Shown here: in pieces, positions 16,721-25,354 of the stretch | How the letters are laid out: each line of letters opens with the position of its first letter | Numbering within the stretch: the first letter of the stretch is position 1 | NCBI GenBank assembly: GCA_964602595.1 | Contig: CAZRRO010000003.1 | Location: 1-64,000 of the forward strand | Length of the DNA: 64,000 nt | From: CAIWAH01 sp964602595 | GTDB lineage: Bacteria; Verrucomicrobiota; Verrucomicrobiia; Limisphaerales; UBA9464 | Direction: 5' to 3' | Notes under the pieces: model-generated | Database searches by the model: none | The model's input: only the letters and a program-made list of their open reading frames with translations | Told to the model about the DNA's origin: nothing | Made by a program: the position numbers and the translations under genes

Positions 16721-19700
16721 AGATTCCCTTTCCGCCACCGTCCACTTCACCTCGCATGTCGCCCGTCGCCCTGATGAATTTCGCCCGCCGTTCTGCCCGC
16801 CTCCGCCTGTTGCTGGGTGCCGTCTTGCTGTCCCCGCTGGCGTCGCAGGCCGCCGACATTCCCAACGCCCGCTCGCTCGAACGCGACTTCCAGCGCAAGG
16901 CGCTGCCCGTTTTGAAGGAGTATTGCCTCGGCTGCCATTCGACCGAGAAGCACAAGGGCGACCTCGACCTGGAACGCTTCACCTCGCTCACCGAGGTCGT
17001 GAAACATCCCAAGGTCTGGCAGGGAGTGGTGGACCAGATGGCGCTCGGCGAGATGCCGCCCAAGGAGAAACCGCAGCCCTCCAAGGCCCAGGCCGTGCAG
17101 CTGACCGGCTGGGTGGCGGGTGCCTTGGACGCGGCAGCGCAGGCCCGCGCGGGCGACCCCGGTCCGGTGGTCCTACGCCGGCTGTCCAACGCAGAATTCA
17201 CCTACACGCTTCGCGACCTCACCGGCGTGGCGACGCTGGATCCGGCGAAGGAATTCCCGGCCGACTCCGCCTCGGGTGAAGGTTTCATGAACGTGGGCAA
17301 CTCGCTCGTGATGTCGCCCAGCCTGCTCACCAAGTATCTCGACGCGGCGAAGGGAATTTCGGAACACGCCGTGCTGTTGCCGGACGGCATCGGGTTTTCG
17401 CCCAGCACCTCGGCGCGCGACTGGGCGGAGGAACGGCTGGCGGCGATCCGCGGGTTTTACGGCCGCTTCACGGTCAACGGTGGCGGGTCGGCGGTGAACC
17501 TTCAGGGCATCAAGTTCGACACCAAGGACGGCGGCGTCCTGCCGCTGGCGAAGTATCTTGAAGCGACCTTGGAACTGAAAGAAACGGCGACCTCGGAACG
17601 AAGCCGCCGTCGTCTGGAGGCTCCGGCAAATCTTGGACCGTTAATGCAGGCGTCGAAACACGGCCTCATTCCCAAGTATCTCCAGACTTTGTGGGCGGAG
17701 TTAAACAATCCGACGCCGTCGTTCCTGCTCGACCAGTTGCGCACCCGCTGGCGCGCCGCGAAGCCAGGGGACGGTGCGGCCCTCGCGGATTTCGTCAGCC
17801 AGTGGCAGCAGTCCCTCTGGCGGTTCACCCAGGTCGGCCACATCGGCAAACGCGACGGCCCGGTTGCCTGGCAAGTCCCCGTCACGCCGCTGGCCGAGGC
17901 GCGGGAGGTCCGCCTCAAGCTGCCCCCCGCGACCAATGGCCAGGACGTCACTCTGTTCCTCACCGCGGCGGACGCGGGCGACGGCAACGCGCACGACTTC
18001 GCGGTCTGGGAAAACCCTCGCCTCGTCGCCGCGGGCCGGCCGGACCTGCCGTTGCGCGACGTGCGTTCCGCCATGACCCGGCTAACGGCGAGCCGCGACA
18101 CGCTGTTCCGCCAAGCCGCCGGTTGCCTCACCGCCGCCGCCAGCGTAACCGGGACGTTGGACGCCGCCGGCGTGGCCCGCCTGGCCGGCCAGCACGGCGT
18201 CGAACCGGCTGCATTGGCCGCCTGGCTGAGTTGCCTCGGGCTCGGCGCCGGTGAAGCCCGCCTAGAAGGTCACATGACCGCACGGCTGGATAACATGGCC
18301 AACTACGACTTCGTGACGGGCTGGAGCGCAGCCGACGCGTTGAGCGTCATTGCCAACTCATCCGCCCAGCACGTCCGCGTGCCCGGAAACCTGAAGCCGC
18401 ACAGCGTCGCGACTCATCCGGCCCCGAATCGCCGCGCCCTGCTGAGCTGGCGCAGTCCGGTCGCCGCCACCGTTCGGGTCCAGGGCGTCGTGCAGCACGC
18501 GCACCCGGAGTGCGGCAACGGCGTGACGTGGACCGTGGAACTGCGCCGCGGTCCCACCCGGCAACGGCTGGCCGCCGGCACCGCGCAGGGAGCGAAGGAA
18601 GTGAAGTTCGGTCCGTTGGAAAACCTCGCCGTGCAACCAGGCGATGCTGTAACCGTCGTGATCGGCCCGCGGGACGGGAACCACTCCTGCGACCTCACCG
18701 CGGTGGACTTCTCGATCACCGACGGCACGCGGACCTGGGACTTGGCAAAGGACGTTTCGCCCAACCTGCTGGCCGGCAATCCGCACGCCGATTCGCTGGG
18801 CAACGCCGGTGTCTGGCACTTCCACAGCGAACCCGACCAGGGCGGCGGTCCCGACTCCGTGCTGCCGGCCGGTTCGTTGCTGGCGAAGTGGCAGTCGGCC
18901 GGTGACTCCGCGGAGAAGCTCCGTCTGGCCGGCGAAGTCCAGCGGCTGCTTGCCGGCAACGGCGATGGGCTCGCGAAGGATTCGCCCGACGCGGCGTTGC
19001 GGCGGCAGCTCACATCCTTGAACGGCCCGTTGCTTAGCGGGATTCTCCGTAGCGGCCGGAGTCAGGAGGTTCCTGTCGAAGCCGGAAGCCGGAAGTCGGA
19101 AGTCGGAATTGACCCCGCGCTGTTCGGCAAACATCCCGACGGGGCCAAGGTGGCCGAAACCAGCCTCTGTGTCCGGGCACCTTCGGTGATTGAAGTCCGT
19201 TTGCCCGCTGAACTCGCGGAGGGCTGTGAATTCGTCGCCACCTCGACGCTGCACGCCGAGACCGGCGCCGAGGGCAGCGTGCAAATGCAGGCGCTCACCG
19301 CAAGACCCGCGTCCCTCGGGCTGGCGGCCGGCGCCGCAAAGGAACAGGGCGGCAAAGGCACTTGGTCTGACGGCGAACGTCCGGTGGTTTCCGATTCGCC
19401 CATTCTCGTGAAGAATGGCAGCGCCGCGCGCCAACGGATCGAGACGGCGCTGGAGCAGTTCCGCCAGATGTTCCCGGCCGCCTTGTGCTACACGAAGATC
19501 GTCCCGGTGGATGAGGTGGTGACGCTCACGCTCTACTATCGTGAGGACGACGCGCTGCGACGGCTGATGCTCGAGCCCACCGAGGTCGCCGAACTGGAGG
19601 GCCTCTGGGCCGAGCTGCACTTCGTCAGCCAGGACGCCTTGAAGCTCGTCGATGCGTTCGAGCAGCTGTGGCAATACGCCACGCAGGATGCCGATCCGAG

Positions 19701-21051
19701 CGCCTTCACGCCGATGCGCGAACCCATCAACCGGCGCGCGCAGGAATTCCGCCGCGAACTGACCAACGCCCAGCCGGCGCACCTCACGGCCGTGCTGAAA
19801 TTCGCCGAAGGCGCGTATCGCCGGCCGCTCACGCCCGCGGAGCAGGACGAGTTGCGCGGACTCTACCGAAAGCTGCGCGCCGAAGAGTTGCCGCACGAAG
19901 CCGCCGTCCGGCTGACCCTCGCCCGCACGCTGGTGGCGCCGGCCTTCCTGTATCGGGCCGAGAAGGCGGGTCCGGGCGAGCATGCGTCCCCGGTAAGCGA
20001 CTGGGAGCTGGCCACTCGGTTGAGTTATTTCCTGTGGTCGTCCGCGCCCGACGCGGAACTCCGCGCCGCGGCCGCGAGCGGCAAGCTGCGCGAGCCCAAG
20101 GTGCTCGCGGCCCAGACCCGCCGGCTGTTGCAGGACCCGCGCGCCCGCCGGCTGGCAACCGAGTTCGCCTGCGCCTGGTTGCACGTCTACGACTTCAACG
20201 AGCTCAACGAGAAAAGCGAACGCCACTTCCCGACCTTCAACGATCTGCGTGACGACATGTATGAGGAGACGATCCGGTTCTTCACCGACCTGTTCCGGAA
20301 CAACGGCCGCGTGCTCGACATCCTCGATGCCGACTACGCCTTCGTGAACCCGGAGCTGGCGAAGCACTACGAGATTCCTGTGGAAACGTTCCGCACCGGG
20401 ACGGCGGCAGACGACGGCTGGCGACGGGTCAGCAATGTGAAGTCCCTCGGCCGCGGCGGCGTGCTGGGCCAGGCAACCACGCTGGCGAAACAGTCCGGCG
20501 CCTCGCGCACGAGCCCGATTCTGCGCGGCAACTGGCTCGCCGAAACGCTACTCGGCGAGAAACTGCCCAAGCCGCCCAAGAACGTGCCGCGGCTGCCCGA
20601 GGACGAGGCGACCGAGACGCTCACCGTCCGTCAGCTCACCGAGAAGCACAGCACCGACCCGAAGTGTTTCGGCTGCCACCGGCAGATCGATCCCTACGGC
20701 TACGCGCTGGAAGGCTACGACGCCATCGGCCGAAAGCGGGACGTGGACCTCGGCGGTCATCCGGTGGAAACCCAGGCCAAGGTGATCGACGGCTCGGAGT
20801 TCGTCGGGCTCGACGGCCTGCGCAATTACCTGCTGACCAAACGCCGGGACACGTTTGTCCGCCAGTTCAGCCGCAAGCTGCTCGGTTATTCGCTGGGCCG
20901 CAGCGTTCAGCTCTCCGACGGCCCGCTGATCGCCGAGTTGCAGGTAAAGCTGAAGAAGGGCGACTTCCGGATCGCCCCGCTGGTCGAGGCGATTGTCCAG
21001 AGCCGGCAGTTCCGCGAGATTCGCGGCCGCGACGTGGCCGCGGAGGAATAA
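16717..21051 (+). CDS. PSCyt1/DUF1587/DUF1595/DUF1592/DUF1588/DUF1585 haem protein
   Basis: A 1444-residue secreted protein; starts at 16756 or 16774 would be nearer the hydrophobic signal (LRLLLGAVLLSPLASQA). Order: PSCyt1-like cytochrome with CLGCH (Cys70, Cys73, His74); DUF1587 (VVLRRLSNAEFTYTLRDLTG, near 153); a long region about 210-1010; DUF1595 (FAEGAYRRPLTPAEQDEL); DUF1592 (LSYFLWSSAPDAELRAAA); DUF1588 (RGGVLGQATTLAKQSG); a second CFGCH near 1317; DUF1585 at the C terminus. Family members are usually 750-900 residues, so the central 700-800 residues are an expansion. They include jelly-roll-like strands (FVTGWSAADALSVIANSS, HSCDLTAVDFSITDG). It is coupled to GH39 and probably acts with it at the cell surface. 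Confidence 0.88.
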   Translation: MKIPFPPPSTSPRMSPVALMNFARRSARLRLLLGAVLLSPLASQAADIPNARSLERDFQRKALPVLKEYCLGCHSTEKHKGDLDLERFTSLTEVVKHPKVWQGVVDQMALGEMPPKEKPQPSKAQAVQLTGWVAGALDAAAQARAGDPGPVVLRRLSNAEFTYTLRDLTGVATLDPAKEFPADSASGEGFMNVGNSLVMSPSLLTKYLDAAKGISEHAVLLPDGIGFSPSTSARDWAEERLAAIRGFYGRFTVNGGGSAVNLQGIKFDTKDGGVLPLAKYLEATLELKETATSERSRRRLEAPANLGPLMQASKHGLIPKYLQTLWAELNNPTPSFLLDQLRTRWRAAKPGDGAALADFVSQWQQSLWRFTQVGHIGKRDGPVAWQVPVTPLAEAREVRLKLPPATNGQDVTLFLTAADAGDGNAHDFAVWENPRLVAAGRPDLPLRDVRSAMTRLTASRDTLFRQAAGCLTAAASVTGTLDAAGVARLAGQHGVEPAALAAWLSCLGLGAGEARLEGHMTARLDNMANYDFVTGWSAADALSVIANSSAQHVRVPGNLKPHSVATHPAPNRRALLSWRSPVAATVRVQGVVQHAHPECGNGVTWTVELRRGPTRQRLAAGTAQGAKEVKFGPLENLAVQPGDAVTVVIGPRDGNHSCDLTAVDFSITDGTRTWDLAKDVSPNLLAGNPHADSLGNAGVWHFHSEPDQGGGPDSVLPAGSLLAKWQSAGDSAEKLRLAGEVQRLLAGNGDGLAKDSPDAALRRQLTSLNGPLLSGILRSGRSQEVPVEAGSRKSEVGIDPALFGKHPDGAKVAETSLCVRAPSVIEVRLPAELAEGCEFVATSTLHAETGAEGSVQMQALTARPASLGLAAGAAKEQGGKGTWSDGERPVVSDSPILVKNGSAARQRIETALEQFRQMFPAALCYTKIVPVDEVVTLTLYYREDDALRRLMLEPTEVAELEGLWAELHFVSQDALKLVDAFEQLWQYATQDADPSAFTPMREPINRRAQEFRRELTNAQPAHLTAVLKFAEGAYRRPLTPAEQDELRGLYRKLRAEELPHEAAVRLTLARTLVAPAFLYRAEKAGPGEHASPVSDWELATRLSYFLWSSAPDAELRAAAASGKLREPKVLAAQTRRLLQDPRARRLATEFACAWLHVYDFNELNEKSERHFPTFNDLRDDMYEETIRFFTDLFRNNGRVLDILDADYAFVNPELAKHYEIPVETFRTGTAADDGWRRVSNVKSLGRGGVLGQATTLAKQSGASRTSPILRGNWLAETLLGEKLPKPPKNVPRLPEDEATETLTVRQLTEKHSTDPKCFGCHRQIDPYGYALEGYDAIGRKRDVDLGGHPVETQAKVIDGSEFVGLDGLRNYLLTKRRDTFVRQFSRKLLGYSLGRSVQLSDGPLIAELQVKLKKGDFRIAPLVEAIVQSRQFREIRGRDVAAEE

Positions 21052-21055
21052 CCCG

Positions 21056-22624
21056 TCACGGGCGGCCCGCGCGGATGCGTTCCAGCGTGGCCGCCATCGT
21101 TTGAGCCCGCTTCGGTTCGGCGCCGGCCCGGTCGCAGGCTTCGGCGGGATCCGCGCGCAGGTCATACAGTTGCACCGGCCCGGGAACCTTGCCTTGGGTC
21201 CAGCCGCCGGAGCCGGGAGCGGCGATGAATTTCCAGGGGCCCTGCCGCACCGCGAAGACGCCGTCGATGGAATGCAGCACCAACGGTTCCCGGTCCGCCC
21301 GTCGGGATCCGCGCAACGGGCCCAGGAAACTCCGGCTGTCCTCCGCTGCATCGGCGGGAAGGGTCGCGCCGAGCAGTTCCGCGAGCGTAGCCGTAAGGTC
21401 ATTCAGGCCCACCAGCGCCGGGCTCGTGCGACCGGGCCGGATGACCCCGGGCCAGCGGGTCAGCAGGGGCACGCGATGGCCGCCTTCCCACGCGTCCGAC
21501 TTCATGCCCCGCCAAACACCGTTGGCCGCGTGCCCGGTCCGCTTCGCTTCGTCCGGCAGCCAGTGGGCGCCGTTGTCGCTGCTGAAGAACACCAGCGTGT
21601 TCCGGTCGAAGCCGGCCGCCTTCAGCGCATCGAGAATCTGCCCGACCGTGGCGTCCACCTGCGTCACGAAGTCGCCCCGGGCACCGGCCGCACTGCGCCC
21701 CTTGAATTCCGGCGTGGGCAGCCACGGGTCGTGCGGGGAGGTCAGCGGGAGGTAGAGGAAGAAGGGGCGCTCCGCCGTCAGCCGGCGGATGAACTCAATT
21801 GCCTTGGCCGCGAACTTCGGCTGGCAACCTTCGTGGGTGAAGCCCGGTGAGACCGGCCCGCCGCGCCAAAACCCGGCGCCGCCCTGCCGCTGGCTTTTGC
21901 TTCCCGCCACGCTGTTGGTCGGCACGCCGTCCACCTGGCCGTTCTCGACGTAGACGTAAGGTTCCATGTCCAGCGAGCCCGGCAGCACGTAGCTGTAGTC
22001 GAACCCGACCGTATGCGGCCCGGCGCTGAAGGGCTGGGTGAAATCAACCTCGGCCGGCTTGGCGTCGGCCAACGCGGCGGCGCCTGTCGGGGCTGGCCCG
22101 GTGGTCGGCCACCCCAGTCCGAGATGCCACTTGCCAATGCAGGCGGTGGCGTAGCCGTGCTGGCGCAGCAGGGATGCCACCGTGAGGCGATCCGGTTCGA
22201 TCAGCGGGCGCGAGTAGCCCCACAGCACTCCGTTGGTCAGCCGCGTCCGCCAGGCGTAGCGGCCGGTCAGCAGGCCGTAACGGGTGGGCGTGCAGACGGC
22301 ACTGGGCGAATGCGCGTCGGTGAAGCGGAGACCCTCGGCGGCGAGCCGGTCGAGGCGCGGCGTCGGGATTTTCGAAGCCCGGTTGTAGCAGCCGAGGTCA
22401 CCCCAGCCGAGGTCGTCCGCGAGGATGAACACCACGTTTGGCCGGGCCGGCGGCCGGGCAGCCACTGTTGAACCACCGCCGAGCAAAGTCACCGCCAGCA
22501 ACCCGACCCAGCGCAGTTGGCAGAGCCATCCCCGGGCCCTCCTAGGAATGAGTCGAAGGTTTGGCGCGACGTCTCGTTCTGGCGCCTGCGACCGTCTTCC
22601 GAGGGGAGCATGCAGCCGGATCAC
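21056..22624 (-). CDS. secreted sulfatase (arylsulfatase family)
   Basis: A 522-residue sulfatase. The metal-binding motif NVVFILADDLGWGDLGCY (about 63-80) and the formylglycine signature Cys-Thr-Pro-Thr-Arg (Cys111) are present; Cys111 must be oxidised by a maturase not seen in the window. GKWHLG, FFLYLPLTSPHDPW and FFSSDNGAHW (C-terminal metal site) are intact. A signal segment lies near residues 38-57. The start is GTG 22624, which overlaps the preceding gene's stop by four bases; there is no internal ATG before the signal. It removes sulfate esters from a carbohydrate or similar substrate. It is the last gene of the epimerase/91-residue protein/sulfatase unit. Confidence 0.88.
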   Translation of the reverse strand: MIRLHAPLGRRSQAPERDVAPNLRLIPRRARGWLCQLRWVGLLAVTLLGGGSTVAARPPARPNVVFILADDLGWGDLGCYNRASKIPTPRLDRLAAEGLRFTDAHSPSAVCTPTRYGLLTGRYAWRTRLTNGVLWGYSRPLIEPDRLTVASLLRQHGYATACIGKWHLGLGWPTTGPAPTGAAALADAKPAEVDFTQPFSAGPHTVGFDYSYVLPGSLDMEPYVYVENGQVDGVPTNSVAGSKSQRQGGAGFWRGGPVSPGFTHEGCQPKFAAKAIEFIRRLTAERPFFLYLPLTSPHDPWLPTPEFKGRSAAGARGDFVTQVDATVGQILDALKAAGFDRNTLVFFSSDNGAHWLPDEAKRTGHAANGVWRGMKSDAWEGGHRVPLLTRWPGVIRPGRTSPALVGLNDLTATLAELLGATLPADAAEDSRSFLGPLRGSRRADREPLVLHSIDGVFAVRQGPWKFIAAPGSGGWTQGKVPGPVQLYDLRADPAEACDRAGAEPKRAQTMAATLERIRAGRP

Positions 22625-22896
22625 AATTCCAGTTCGGTGGGGAACAGGCGGCGTTCCGGTTCGGCCCAGCCGGCGATGGCATCCAACACTTCGTCGAGCC
22701 AGTCGCAGACGTCGTCGTCACCGGCTTCCTCGGCTTGCAGGCGGTATTCGTCGAAGAGCCGATACAGCGGCGCTTGGGCCACACCGTCGTCCCGGAAACC
22801 CATGGCCAGGATCCGCAACGAGTCGGCGGAATCCGCGGATTCCAGCGCAGCCTCCAGGCGGACGCGGTGGGCGGCGGTGACGGGCGAGGGCTTCAT
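22621..22896 (-). CDS. small acidic protein of unknown function
   Basis: A 91-residue acidic, mostly helical protein (SADSLRILAMGFRDDG, then LYRLFDEYRLQAEE, CDWLDEVLDAIAGW). No signal peptide or membrane segment. Its ATG overlaps the epimerase stop and its stop overlaps the sulfatase GTG, both by four bases, which supports it as a real translated gene. No family recognised; the Asp/Glu-rich helical form could be a partner protein, but that is speculation. Confidence 0.6.
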   Translation of the reverse strand: MKPSPVTAAHRVRLEAALESADSADSLRILAMGFRDDGVAQAPLYRLFDEYRLQAEEAGDDDVCDWLDEVLDAIAGWAEPERRLFPTELEL

Positions 22897-24047
22897 CCCG
22901 CGACGGTGGTGAACTTGAAGCGGGTCTCGGACTGGAACGGCGAGCCCGGGCGGACGACGGTCGTGGGAAACTGCGGGCGATTCGGCGAATCAGGATAGTG
23001 CTGGGTCTCGAGGCAGAACGCGCCGTGTTTCGGATAGGGCCGGCCGCTGAAGTGGTTGGCGGTGTAGAGCTGAACTCCCGGTTCGGTCGTGCGGCATTCG
23101 AGGACCCGGCCGGACAACGGCTCCACGACCCGTGCCGCCGGCCGCAGCGTGCCGGCCCGGCCACGGAGCACGAAATTGTGGTCGTAGCCGCTCGGCCCCT
23201 TGATCTGGGAGATGCGTTCGCCAATCCGGTGCGGCGAACGGAAATCCAGCGGCGTGCCGGTCACGGAGGCGATCTCGCCGGTCGGGATGAGGTCCGCGTC
23301 GCCGGGCGTGAATTCGTCCGCGAAGATCTGCGCCTCGTGGCCGTAGATGTCGCCGCCGCCCGCGAGGTTGAAGTAGGCGTGGTTGGTCAGGTTCACCACC
23401 GTGGGCTGGTCCGTGCTGGCCGCGTAGTGCAGGACGAGTTCGTTGTCGTCGTTGAGTGTGTAGGTGACGGTTACGGCCAAGTTGCCGGGAAAGCCTTCCT
23501 CGCCGTCCGAACTGCGCAGGCTGAATTCCACGCTGGCCTCCTTCGACCCGGAGTGCGTCTTCGGCGTCCAGAGCTTGCCGGCGAAGCCTTCGCGGCCGCC
23601 GTGGATGTGATGGCGTCCGGCGTTCGCCGTGACCCTCACCTCGCGGCCCTCCAGCGGGAAGCGGGCGTCGCGGATGCGGTTGGCGTAACGCCCGATCACC
23701 GAGGCGCCGGCGGGGAATCCCTTCAGGTAGGCCTCAAGCGTCGGCGCGCCGCAGACGACGTTGGTGGCGTTGCCGTGGCGGTCGGGTGCGTTCACCGCCA
23801 GCACGGTCGCCCCGTAATCCATCACGCGGACGAGCAGGCCGTGGCGGTTGCGCAGCGTGTGAACCTGAACCGGCCGGCCGTCGGCCAAGGCCCCGAGCGG
23901 CGCCGACTCGACGCGGACCAACTGGGCGTCGCGCTGGACCACGCAGCCGGCCGCGACGCCGGCGAGGGAAGCAACTCCGAGGATACAGGCCTGGCGCCGG
24001 GTAAACAGGCGCGCCGGGGAAGAGGCGGTGGACATGCTGGTCAGCAT
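22893..24047 (-). CDS. aldose 1-epimerase (galactose mutarotase family)
   Basis: About 384 residues from ATG 24047 (a second ATG at 24035 is equally possible). The long open-frame extension upstream runs through a repeat element and is not part of the protein. The N terminus combines Arg-Arg (LFTRRQACILG) with a lipobox ending AAGC, so a Tat-exported lipoprotein is likely. The GalM fold is recognisable: VMDYGATVLAVNAPDRHG, GRYANRIRDARFPLEG, HIHGGREGFAGKLW (His active-site region), NLTNHAYFNLAG and the C-terminal FCLETQHYPDSPN with catalytic Glu. It interconverts sugar anomers, here outside the cytoplasm. First gene of the unit with the 91-residue protein and the sulfatase. Confidence 0.88.
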   Translation of the reverse strand: MLTSMSTASSPARLFTRRQACILGVASLAGVAAGCVVQRDAQLVRVESAPLGALADGRPVQVHTLRNRHGLLVRVMDYGATVLAVNAPDRHGNATNVVCGAPTLEAYLKGFPAGASVIGRYANRIRDARFPLEGREVRVTANAGRHHIHGGREGFAGKLWTPKTHSGSKEASVEFSLRSSDGEEGFPGNLAVTVTYTLNDDNELVLHYAASTDQPTVVNLTNHAYFNLAGGGDIYGHEAQIFADEFTPGDADLIPTGEIASVTGTPLDFRSPHRIGERISQIKGPSGYDHNFVLRGRAGTLRPAARVVEPLSGRVLECRTTEPGVQLYTANHFSGRPYPKHGAFCLETQHYPDSPNRPQFPTTVVRPGSPFQSETRFKFTTVAG

Positions 24048-24135
24048 AGCGAAGCCAGTCGCCGGCGTCTGCCCCGAAGTCACGCGGCACAGCGGTCGGG
24101 GCGCTTTTGCACCGCGTGGACGGGACGGGCACCGA

Positions 24136-24315
24136 CAAAGTGCTGCCGGCATCTCGCCGGCAGTCGTTGGCCGCTCGGTCGGCGCAGGGTTGGCCGCACC
24201 GGGGACATGGGTTCGCCATGGCTTCGTCTCGGTGCTGCCACCGGGCGAGGGAATGTTGCACCTCCAGTTTGCTGTCAGCCGCGCCCGGTGCCGGCAAGAT
24301 GCCGGCAGCACTTTG
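24136..24315. repeat. inverted hairpin repeat, family A copy 2
   Basis: Arms at 24136-24163 and 24289-24315 are reverse complements with a single mismatch over about 27 bases. Each has stem CTGCCGGC, a five-base loop (ATCTC; AAGAT on the other arm) and GCCGGCAG, flanked outside by CAAAGTG/CACTTTG. It fills most of the 328-base spacer between the divergent epimerase and membrane-protein genes. The 125 bases between arms show no gene. The same family is at 6084-6230. Confidence 0.82.
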
Positions 24316-24339
24316 GTCCGGCGGCGCGGAAACACCGGC

Positions 24340-24369
24340 TTGACGTATTCACTTTGCATCACAAAGTAT
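24340..24369 (+). promoter_or_regulatory. probable promoter of the 24376 gene
   Basis: TTGACG (24340-24345) is a good -35 box. After 17-18 bases comes AAAGTA or AAGTAT (24363-24369) as a weak -10 box. Transcription would then begin at about the A of the ATG at 24376, so the message would be leaderless. The palindromic operator (24351-24367) lies in the spacer and overlaps the -10 box, where a bound repressor would block polymerase. Confidence 0.45.
24351..24367. promoter_or_regulatory. palindromic operator ACTTTG-N5-CAAAGT
   Basis: ACTTTGCATCACAAAGT is a perfect 6-bp inverted repeat with a five-base spacer, preceded by ATTC. The same arrangement (ATTC, ACTTTG, five bases, CAAAG) occurs at 25336-25351, just upstream of the ispH-like gene. 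Both end 4-8 bases before an ATG. The winged-helix regulator encoded between them (24990-25298) is the obvious candidate to bind both; this is inference. Confidence 0.6.
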
Positions 24370-24375
24370 GGCGCC

Positions 24376-24993
24376 ATGAACGACGTCGAGGCCGCCCAGC
24401 AGCTCCAGACCATCCGCACCCTGATGGAACGCGCGGCGCTCTACCGGCGGGCGCTGGGCCCGGTGCTGTTGGCCGTCGGTTTCATCGCCTTGGGCGGCAC
24501 GGCGCTCGGCTGGATGTTCGCAATCGATACGACCGCCGGGTTCCTTCGCCTCTGGCTGACCGTGGCCGGACTCGCCGTCTCCACCAGTTTCCTGATGATC
24601 CGAAAACAAGCCTTGGGGATGAAGGAACCCTTCTGGACTCCCCCGACTCGCCGGGTGGTCGGGGCGATGCTACCACCGCTGCTGGCCGGGGTGGCTCTGA
24701 CCATCGCCGTGGTCGTCGTGCGACCGGAGCTGCCGGCAACATCACTCCCCTGCGCTTGGTCCGCCTGCTACGGACTGGCTTTGCACGCCGCCGGGTTCTT
24801 CACCCTGAAGGGAATTCGCCAGGTCGGATGGGCCTTTTTCCTGTTTGGCGCCGCCTACGGCCTGTCCGCAGTGAAACCGGGGTCTGAGCGTCCATTCCTC
24901 CACGCCCATCTTCAAATGGGGGTCATGTTCGGATTGGTCCACCTGGGGGCGGCCAGCAAACTTCTGCTCCAGGAGAAAAACTCCGCCGCGTGA
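24376..24993 (+). CDS. integral membrane protein, regulator-linked
   Basis: A 205-residue protein with about six hydrophobic segments (LGPVLLAVGFIALGG, LWLTVAGLAVSTSFL, MLPPLLAGVALTIAVVVV, YGLALHAAGFFTL, VGWAFFLFGAAYGLSA, MGVMFGLVHLGAASKL) and a short helical cytosolic N terminus. No enzyme motif is visible. Its stop overlaps the GTG of a winged-helix regulator by four bases. Pairs of this kind (small membrane protein plus HTH_34-like regulator) occur widely, but the function is unknown. Expression is probably controlled by the operator in its promoter. Confidence 0.7.
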   Translation: MNDVEAAQQLQTIRTLMERAALYRRALGPVLLAVGFIALGGTALGWMFAIDTTAGFLRLWLTVAGLAVSTSFLMIRKQALGMKEPFWTPPTRRVVGAMLPPLLAGVALTIAVVVVRPELPATSLPCAWSACYGLALHAAGFFTLKGIRQVGWAFFLFGAAYGLSAVKPGSERPFLHAHLQMGVMFGLVHLGAASKLLLQEKNSAA

Positions 24994-25298
24994 ACCCGGA
25001 ACCTTTTCTCCAACTGGATCGCGTGATCCATGAAAAGGGCCGCCTCGCCATCATGTCGGCGCTCGCGGCCTCGACCGAACTGTCCTTCACCGAATTGCGC
25101 GAGTTGCTCCAGATGACTGACGGCAACGTCAACGCCCACATCCGCACGCTTCAGGAAGCCGGCTACCTCGGCGTAACCAAATCGTTCCGCGACAGCCGCC
25201 CGCTCACCACCTGCACGCTGACCAAGGCCGGCCGCGACGCCTTCGCGGCCTACCTGGGCTTGCTCGAACAGATCGTTGCCCAGTCGAAGAAATTCTGA
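24990..25298 (+). CDS. winged-helix transcriptional regulator
   Basis: A 102-residue protein that is almost entirely one winged-helix DNA-binding domain: LDRVIHEKGRLAIMSAL, helix-turn-helix SFTELRELLQMTDGNVNAHIRTLQEAGYL, then the wing (FRDSRPLTTCTLTKAGRDAF). This is the HTH_34/MarR-ArsR-like type, which dimerises on short palindromes. The start is GTG 24990 overlapping the upstream stop. ACTTTG-N5-CAAAG palindromes lie on both sides of the two-gene unit, so autoregulation and control of the ispH-like gene are likely. Confidence 0.82.
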   Translation: MNPEPFLQLDRVIHEKGRLAIMSALAASTELSFTELRELLQMTDGNVNAHIRTLQEAGYLGVTKSFRDSRPLTTCTLTKAGRDAFAAYLGLLEQIVAQSKKF

Positions 25299-25335
25299 AC
25301 CCCGTTTGAACGGATCTCACCCGCCATACTCATTC

Positions 25336-25352
25336 ACTTTGTAGTGCAAAGC
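25336..25352. promoter_or_regulatory. second operator ACTTTG-N5-CAAAG
   Basis: ACTTTGTAGTGCAAAG repeats the palindrome found at 24351, with the same preceding ATTC and the same five-base spacer. It sits 3-18 bases upstream of the ATG at 25355. A possible -35 (TTGAAC, 25306-25311) lies upstream but no convincing -10 was found. It probably places the ispH-like gene under the same regulator as the membrane-protein unit. Confidence 0.6.
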
Positions 25353-25354
25353 CT

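Noticed and set aside
19078..19110. GGAAGYC short tandem repeat inside the DUF1592 gene
   Set aside because: In frame, brief and in the variable central region; read as ordinary coding low complexity.
24048..24419. N-terminal extension of the aldose epimerase
   Set aside because: Translation of the family A repeat and of the opposite-strand promoter; the lipoprotein/Tat signal begins at 24047 or 24035.
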